Below are positions 59,054 through 64,000 of a stretch of DNA of 64,000 nt, piece by piece. The first letter of the stretch is position 1. Each line of letters starts with the position of its first letter. A program made the translations under genes and the position numbers. This stretch comes from UBA11740 sp035635855. GTDB taxonomy: Bacteria; Acidobacteriota; Blastocatellia; Pyrinomonadales; Pyrinomonadaceae. The stretch covers positions 310,001-374,000 of the forward strand of contig DASQAF010000009.1 of assembly GCA_035635855.1 (NCBI GenBank), in the 5' to 3' direction. The notes beneath the pieces were generated by a model that was not told the DNA's origin, searched no databases, and saw only the letters and a program-made list of their open reading frames with translations.

Positions 59054-60772
59054 CTGCATCTTGATATCCACAATCTCGCCGCCAAAGGTGCGCAAGATTT
59101 GTTGGACGGTGGGGTTCTGGGCGGCGGCCTGGCGGGCCTGCTGTTTCGATCGGCGCGATTCTTCTTCAGGTGAGGTGGGCAAACTATTTTCGACCCCATC
59201 TTTGATCGAAAAGCGGATTCCTATTTCCCTGCCGCATACTTCGGCGCACGCCTCACGCAGCGCTCTTACGTTCTCAGCCTTCGCCAGCGAATCGCGATAG
59301 TGTCTGGCTTCAGGAGTAAACTCCAGCGACAGCTCGTCGCCCTCCAACTCCGCGCGCACGGCACCATCGATAGCCGCGATGAGCAGGCGGCGCTTTTTCT
59401 TTTCCAATGCGGACTTAATTTGGTCGATCGTTGAGCCTGAGCCCGGGATTGAGACCCCGTCGGGCGGTGAGTCAGTTTCTTCCTGGTCGGCAACTGCAGC
59501 GGAGGTTGCGACAGAACCGCCGGCCGCCGCACGCGCGGGCGCTTTGGGTAAGCCGCTGGCGGGGGCTGTTTGCGGCGTGGACCCTGGGGCCGGGGGTTTA
59601 CCCGTGCGGAGCGCAGTCTCAAGCTCGCGAATGCGCTCTATCAGATCGCCAAGCGGCGCCAGACGGCGCATCTCCATCAACTTCACCAATCCAACTTCAA
59701 CCTGATAACGCGGATTCGAGGCATCTTTCAAACAGCTTTCGGTTTCCGCCAGCGCATGAAAGAAGCGCACCAGATCGGATTCTGAGAAGAGCGCGGCCTG
59801 CTGTTTGAGGGTGTCAGCATGGGCGGAAGATGAATCGAGCAGCTTCGGATCGCCGGAAACTTTCACTACCAGCAGATCGCGCAGGTGTCCCAGCACGTCG
59901 CGACAGAAATTGCGCAGGTTGTGTCCGCGCATGACCAGGTCGTCGACAATGGCCAGCGCCTCCGCCGGTTTGTTTTCGGCGATCCCGTTGACGACGCGGG
60001 CCAGCACGTCCGCGCCGGCGATGCCGAGCGCTTTCTCTACATCTTCAGTCTGGATTTTCTCGCCGGCGAAACTGATCACCTGATCAAAGGCGGATTGCGC
60101 GTCGCGCATCGAGCCGTCCCCGGCGCGCGCGATTTCGCGCAGGGCTTCGTCAGAGATCGAAAGTCCGTCAGCATCGGCAATTAGTCGCAGACGCTCGGTT
60201 ATCCTGGCCGTGGCAATGGTGCGAAATTCAAAGAGCTGGCAGCGCGAGGAGATCGTTTCCGGAACCTTCTGCTCTTCTGTCGTGGCCATGATGAAGACCA
60301 CACCCCGCGGAGGTTCCTCGATCGTTTTTAACAACGCATTGAAGGCAGACGCCGAGAGCATATGAACTTCATCGATGATGAAGACCTTGTAGCGGTCGCG
60401 CGCGGGTTTGATGCTGATGTTGTTAATAATCACCTCGCGGACATTGTCGATCCCGGTATTGGACGCCGCGTCGATTTCCAGCACATCCATCGAACGCCCT
60501 TCGGCAATCTCTCGACAGGAAGCACACGCTGTTTCGTCCATCGTTGCGCAGGGAGTGGCGGTAGGGCCGTCGGATTTGTGACAGTTTAGAGCTTTGGCTA
60601 CCAGACGCGCAGTGGTGGTTTTGCCGACGCCCCGCGCGCCGGAAAACAAATAGGCATGATGCAGCCGGCCATGCTCGATGGAATTTTGCAGCGTGCGGGT
60701 CAGAATCTCCTGCCCGGTTACGTCTTCAAAGTTTTGTGGGCGCCACTTGCGCGCGATTACCTGATAGGACAT
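59051..60772 (-). CDS. dnaX: DNA polymerase III subunit gamma/tau
   Basis: 573 aa. Walker A GARGVGKTTTA, Cys4 zinc site (CHKSDG..CATMDETACASC), Walker B VFIIDEVHMLS, SSRCQLFEFR sensor. C-terminal tau-like region with a Pro/Ala-rich linker (about 395-460). Clamp-loader ATPase. Ends VDIKMQ; stop inside a repeat. The SRP RNA gene lies 78 bases upstream. Confidence 0.95.
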   Translation of the reverse strand: MSYQVIARKWRPQNFEDVTGQEILTRTLQNSIEHGRLHHAYLFSGARGVGKTTTARLVAKALNCHKSDGPTATPCATMDETACASCREIAEGRSMDVLEIDAASNTGIDNVREVIINNISIKPARDRYKVFIIDEVHMLSASAFNALLKTIEEPPRGVVFIMATTEEQKVPETISSRCQLFEFRTIATARITERLRLIADADGLSISDEALREIARAGDGSMRDAQSAFDQVISFAGEKIQTEDVEKALGIAGADVLARVVNGIAENKPAEALAIVDDLVMRGHNLRNFCRDVLGHLRDLLVVKVSGDPKLLDSSSAHADTLKQQAALFSESDLVRFFHALAETESCLKDASNPRYQVEVGLVKLMEMRRLAPLGDLIERIRELETALRTGKPPAPGSTPQTAPASGLPKAPARAAAGGSVATSAAVADQEETDSPPDGVSIPGSGSTIDQIKSALEKKKRRLLIAAIDGAVRAELEGDELSLEFTPEARHYRDSLAKAENVRALREACAEVCGREIGIRFSIKDGVENSLPTSPEEESRRSKQQARQAAAQNPTVQQILRTFGGEIVDIKMQ

Positions 60773-60850
60773 GTTGTCATTCTAGATTTGCGATTTCCGA
60801 TTTGAATTCCCCGTTACGCAACGCAGTGAATCGCAAATGACGAAGATTGG

Positions 60851-60956
60851 TCAGACTCCGGACTTACCCGCAACACACGCTGCCGTTGCTACCGTTGCTC
60901 CGTTCCCGGCCTGGCGGGATTCACAAGGCGAACGTTGTGCGGAGCCCGAAGTCTGA
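60851..60956 (-). ncRNA. ffs: Signal recognition particle RNA (small bacterial type)
   Basis: 106 nt. The ends pair (TCAGACT with AGTCTGA). The apical domain reads CCCGCCAGGCCGGGAACGGAGCAACGGTAGC in two parts: CCAGGCCGGGAA and GGAGCAAC, matching the conserved SRP domain IV that binds Ffh. Standard place beside dnaX, tRNA-Ser and tadA. Heptamer-like AATCGCAAATG tracts flank it. Confidence 0.88.
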
Positions 60957-60996
60957 TAACTCATTAAAGCATTGCCGATCGCCAATCGCAAATGTC

Positions 60997-61515
60997 CTAA
61001 ACGGCCGTCTTCCGATGCGCGATGATGCGCAGCAAACCGTTGATGCCGAGGTGAAGCAGGATGTAGACGATGATCGCAATCACCAGCGGTAACATCAGTG
61101 TGTGCCCGCCATCCGTGCTGGGACTGGCTACGATTCCGCGAAATGGTTCGTAGAACGGATTCGTGACCGTAACAATAAACTGAACGAACCCGGCGCTACT
61201 CCGGGCCGCCAGCAGAGCGAGCAGAAACCGCAGTCCCAGCAATGCGTAGATCACATAGAAAATGTAATCGACAACCTGCGAAACCCGAGCCACGCCGCGG
61301 GCGCGTCCAACTTCACGCTCAGTTTCAACGACTTCATCGACGGCTTTCGCACGGAATTGACCGGCAACCTGATCGATGCGCTCGCTTTCCGGGGCGGGTG
61401 TGGCGGCCGCACGCTCAGCGATTTCAGCCTGCACTTCCCCTTCGACCTGCGCCTTGACCGAGCTGTGTTGCCCGGCGCGGCGCGCTTCTTCGATCGCCAG
61501 TTTGTCGTCGTCCAT
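60997..61515 (-). CDS. YggT-like membrane protein with charged N-terminal extension
   Basis: 172 aa. Residues 1-75 are charged and helical (EEARRAGQHSSVKAQVEGEVQAEIAER). Then two membrane helices with the YggT-type FVQFIVTVTNPFYEPFRGIVAS between them (VDYIFYVIYALLGLRFLLALLA; TLMLPLVIAIIVYILLHLGING). YggT proteins are linked to ion/osmotic stress or division. Here likely tied to the membrane; the long N-terminus is unusual. Confidence 0.82.
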   Translation of the reverse strand: MDDDKLAIEEARRAGQHSSVKAQVEGEVQAEIAERAAATPAPESERIDQVAGQFRAKAVDEVVETEREVGRARGVARVSQVVDYIFYVIYALLGLRFLLALLAARSSAGFVQFIVTVTNPFYEPFRGIVASPSTDGGHTLMLPLVIAIIVYILLHLGINGLLRIIAHRKTAV

Positions 61516-61696
61516 AATTTACCTCCTGGGAAAAATCATACTCGTTAAAGCCAGCCTTGAGGAGTTTTTCGGGGCGCGCGATTCGGTTCCGCTAAGACTA
61601 CTTTCGAATCTCCGGGGCGGACGATTCTGAAAGCCGGGAGATCTCAAATTTGAGATTTGAAAATTTGAAGACTACATTTTGAGATTCGAAATTTCA

Positions 61697-61786
61697 TGGC
61701 GGAGAGGGTGGGATTCGAACCCACGGAACGGTTCCCCGTTCACAGCATTTCCAGTGCTGCCAATTCAACCACTCTTGCACCTCTCC
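61697..61786 (-). tRNA. tRNA-Ser (GGA)
   Basis: 90 nt with encoded CCA. Acceptor GGAGAGG, anticodon loop CTGGAAA (GGA), long variable arm GAACGGGGAACCGTTC, T-arm GTGGGTTCGAATCCCAC. Class II, intact. Confidence 0.95.
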
Positions 61787-61794
61787 GAAGCTAA

Positions 61795-61930
61795 GGAAAA
61801 AGGTAAAAGTAAAAAGGCAAAAATAAGAGCAAGCCGTGCCGCGCGATGTATCCATCCACCTCGCTGGCTCTGGGTGCTGTTTTGGCCCCGTGATCTTTCT
61901 TTTGCCTTTTACCTTTTTACTTTTTCCTTC
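61795..61930. repeat. Inverted heptanucleotide tracts between the tRNA-Ser genes
   Basis: Left arm in 7-base units AAGGAAA, AAGGTAA, AAGTAAA, AAGGCAA, AAATAAG. Right arm (about 61900-61930) is its approximate reverse complement (TTTTGCC, TTTTACC, TTTTTAC, TTTTTCC). Confidence 0.75.
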
Positions 61931-61938
61931 GCAGTTCA

Positions 61939-62028
<90 letters not shown>

Positions 62029-62037
62029 GCGATCAAC

Positions 62038-62155
62038 GCAAAAGGGAAAAGAGAAAAGTAAAAAAGCAAGAATAGGAATATCCGCGACCTTTCTCTTGCT
62101 GCGGCGTACTCCGCCCCGCTCTTTCCTTTTTCCCTTTTTACTTTTGCCTTCTTGT
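62038..62155. repeat. Inverted heptanucleotide tracts overlapping the tadA 3' end
   Basis: Left arm AAAAGGG, AAAAGAG, AAAAGTA, AAAAAGC, AAGAATA (from 62040). Right arm 62120-62155 (TTTCC, TTTTTCCC, TTTTTAC, TTTTGCC, TTCTTG). The right arm encodes the last TadA residues (RRQK) and the stop at 62138. Confidence 0.75.
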
Positions 62156-62620
62156 CTTAAAGAATTCCTGCATCAACTCGCGGCACTCAGCTTCCAAAAT
62201 GCCTTTGATGACTTCAATGCGATGATTCAACTGCGGGGCGTCGCAGATTTGAAAGTGAGATTCGACCGCGCCGGCCCTTTCGTCGGCGGCTCCGTAAACC
62301 AGCAGTCTGACACGGGCCTGAATCAGTGCTCCGGCGCACATCGCGCAAGGCTCGACGGTTGAATAAACCGTAGCGTCCGCCAACCGGTAGTTCCCGAGTT
62401 TCTGAGCGGCAGCGCGCAACGCGACTATCTCAGCGTGGGCGGTCGGATCACAATCTGTGCGCGTGCGATTGCCGGCCACCGCCAGTAATTCGCCGTCGGC
62501 CACTACGCATGTTCCAATCGGCACTTCGTCACAAGCTAGGGCTTCATGCGCGGCCCGCCAGGCCACCCGCATCCATCGCTCGTGCTCCTCAAGCTGCGCT
62601 CTTTCGGCACTCGAAAACAT
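62138..62620 (-). CDS. tadA: tRNA adenosine(34) deaminase TadA
   Basis: 160 aa from ATG 62620 (TTG 62632 possible). Zinc site: HAEIV (His, catalytic Glu) and PCAMCAG (two Cys). Deaminates A34 of tRNA-Arg to inosine. The C-terminal residues (FFKTRRQK) and the stop come from a heptanucleotide tract. Next to tRNA-Ser genes, as often seen. Confidence 0.93.
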   Translation of the reverse strand: MFSSAERAQLEEHERWMRVAWRAAHEALACDEVPIGTCVVADGELLAVAGNRTRTDCDPTAHAEIVALRAAAQKLGNYRLADATVYSTVEPCAMCAGALIQARVRLLVYGAADERAGAVESHFQICDAPQLNHRIEVIKGILEAECRELMQEFFKTRRQK

Positions 62621-62882
62621 TGCTTCAAACAACGAAACTCAAACTATAGGTGCCCAAAATAGGGGTGTCAAGCAAGACGTTCCTCGAGGTGTTGGTTGTC
62701 TGATCGCACATCGAATTGTCCCAGCGATCTTGAAACCGGAATGACATCAGCCACGACGCAGAGGGTAATCAACGGCTGGAAATCTCCAGGTCACCCTCGA
62801 ACTGCGGAGTCAGTTTCGCGCAAAGTTGGCAAGGTTTCGTGATATTATCCGAGCGGCTCCGCGGCACCCCACGCCCGACAGA

Positions 62883-63980
62883 ATGCGGCCCATCATGGCG
62901 ATTACCACTGATTCAACCCAGCGCACCGCTGGTCAACCTCGGGCAGACAGCAGCACTGTTGATTCTCAAGCTCCATCTCGGACGTTGCGTGATCGGTTGA
63001 CCCCCAGCGTTTCGCGCGACTCTTCCATCGCTCCTGTTTCCTCAGAACGCGCCCCTGGCCGACCCCGACCTGGTGCGGGATCGCCGCATGAAAGTGTCAT
63101 GCCTGACAGGCAGTCCCCAACGGCAGCGGATATTAAACGCCGAATAGCTCCGGCGGAATTCAATACCGCGATGTCCCACTTTTATCGCGGCGAAGTACAG
63201 CGTTCAAATGTCTGGCGCACCCGGCTGGACACGACGACCTATTGGGCCGTCTTCACGTCCGCCGCGACACTCTCATTCTCGTTCAGCTCGGCGACCAACC
63301 CGCACTTCCTTATACCTATCAACTCGATTTTGGTGGCCATCTTTTTGGTGATGGAAGCGCGACGTTATCGTTATTACGAAATTTGGGCCAGCCGCGTCCG
63401 CGTAATCGAGACCGGCTATCTCGCGCAAATGCTGGCGCCCGAGAGCGTGCCGCGCGATCAGGAATGGGCGTCGCACCTGGCGTCTGATTTGTTGACACCC
63501 CACTTTACGATCAGCTCCTGGGAAGCAATCGGGCGGCGTTTGCGTCGTAACTACATTTGGATCTTCATGCTCCTGGCGCTGAGTTGGAACCTCAAGGTCT
63601 ATATGTATCCTGACCCAGCCTATAACTTTGACATCTTCATTCAGAGGGCACGAGTGGGCTTGGTTCCCGGCTGGATTGTTTTCATCGTGGGCTTCGTTTT
63701 CAATGCCGCGCTGTTTATTTTCGCCGTGGGTACGATCAGACTGCGCGAAGCCACCGGCGAAGTTTTGCCGCGACATCAGTTTTCGCTGCATCCACTCCAG
63801 CGTATGAGCAGTTGGACCCGCGCGGCGGCAACTACAGGAGGCGCGACCGTGCGCCGAGCCAAGCGAGCGCGACAACGCCTACGCGGCAGCTCCTCCGGAG
63901 AGTTTAAGAAGATCGACATTACCCAGACACCCGACCGCAAGATTCATGTTTCCGAAACGCCGGACCGGGTGATTAAGTAA
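62883..63980 (+). CDS. DUF2270-like membrane protein
   Basis: 365 aa from ATG 62883 (ATG 62895 is also possible). Disordered Arg/Pro/Ser N-terminus (to about 90). Then SHFYRGEVQRSNVWRTRLDTTTYWAVF, the DUF2270 signature, with about three or four membrane helices (WIVFIVGFVFNAALFIFAVG). Basic C-terminal tail. Function unknown, inner membrane. The stop TAA (63978) is the first base triplet of a heptamer tract. Confidence 0.82.
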   Translation: MRPIMAITTDSTQRTAGQPRADSSTVDSQAPSRTLRDRLTPSVSRDSSIAPVSSERAPGRPRPGAGSPHESVMPDRQSPTAADIKRRIAPAEFNTAMSHFYRGEVQRSNVWRTRLDTTTYWAVFTSAATLSFSFSSATNPHFLIPINSILVAIFLVMEARRYRYYEIWASRVRVIETGYLAQMLAPESVPRDQEWASHLASDLLTPHFTISSWEAIGRRLRRNYIWIFMLLALSWNLKVYMYPDPAYNFDIFIQRARVGLVPGWIVFIVGFVFNAALFIFAVGTIRLREATGEVLPRHQFSLHPLQRMSSWTRAAATTGGATVRRAKRARQRLRGSSSGEFKKIDITQTPDRKIHVSETPDRVIK

Positions 63981-64000
63981 AAAGGTAAAAGTAAAAAGGC
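63978..64000. repeat. Heptanucleotide tract at the window edge
   Basis: AAAAAGG, TAAAAGT, AAAAAGG, C: the same unit type as near the tRNA-Ser genes. It continues past the window. Confidence 0.65.

Overview
The window looks like a piece of a Gram-negative, moderately GC-rich chromosome, most probably an acidobacterium close to Blastocatellia/Pyrinomonadales. This is an inference. It rests on a Hanks-type kinase fused to a TolB/WD40-like propeller, many secreted TPR, PEGA and M28 proteins, a split pntAA/pntAB/pntB, LPS-core genes (heptose kinase, GT9 transferase), and an abundance of palindromic and heptanucleotide intergenic repeats. I have not compared it with any database.

Layout. 1-9 kb holds housekeeping and envelope genes: a partial PEGA/TPR protein, a PuuD-like membrane protein, a divergent Fe/Mn superoxide dismutase, a lipoprotein, a cupin, a uracil-DNA glycosylase, YgfZ and a kinase-propeller protein. 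9.1-12.9 kb is a compact cluster: GT2 transferase, a small proline-rich protein with a single C-terminal Tyr, a sulfotransferase, a prolyl-4-hydroxylase-like 2OG-Fe(II) oxygenase, and a convergent glycosyltransferase resembling plant hydroxyproline O-arabinosyltransferases. I read it as a candidate pathway for a hydroxylated, glycosylated and tyrosine-sulfated proline-rich (poly)peptide. 13-14 kb carries an HTH/VWA pair. 14-20 kb is a second unusual operon on the minus strand: SIR2-like protein, membrane-anchored nSTAND NTPase with TPRs, and a Ser/Thr kinase fused to a macro domain. It is a plausible NAD+/ADP-ribose-linked conflict or signalling system.

20-40 kb is mostly chromosomal: yjbQ, a lytic transglycosylase, a nickel-type transporter, LemA/TPM, tRNA-Glu, pntAA-pntAB-pntB, an M28 peptidase, dienelactone hydrolase, amidohydrolase and a TPR protein. 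40.1-42.4 kb is an accessory island: a REP-associated Y1 transposase (RAYT) between ~100-bp inverted repeats, then an ApeA-like HEPN protein and a gene remnant. 42.4-53 kb: DUF445 protein, FdxA, Trm112-GT9-HldE1-PBP4 envelope genes, a ParDE-like toxin-antitoxin pair, dapF, a PQQ-propeller lipoprotein and a glutamine amidotransferase. 53-58 kb: leuA-leuB-leuC-leuD on the minus strand, opposite a divergent LysR regulator. LeuA lacks its leucine-feedback domain and stops inside a palindromic repeat. 59-64 kb: dnaX, SRP RNA, a YggT-like gene, two tRNA-Ser genes, tadA and a DUF2270-like membrane protein.

Across the window, three kinds of intergenic repeat recur: hairpin REP-like elements, a palindromic TAGTGTCAGAAGCCC element, and degenerate heptanucleotide tracts. 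Several of them supply the stop codon of the neighbouring gene.
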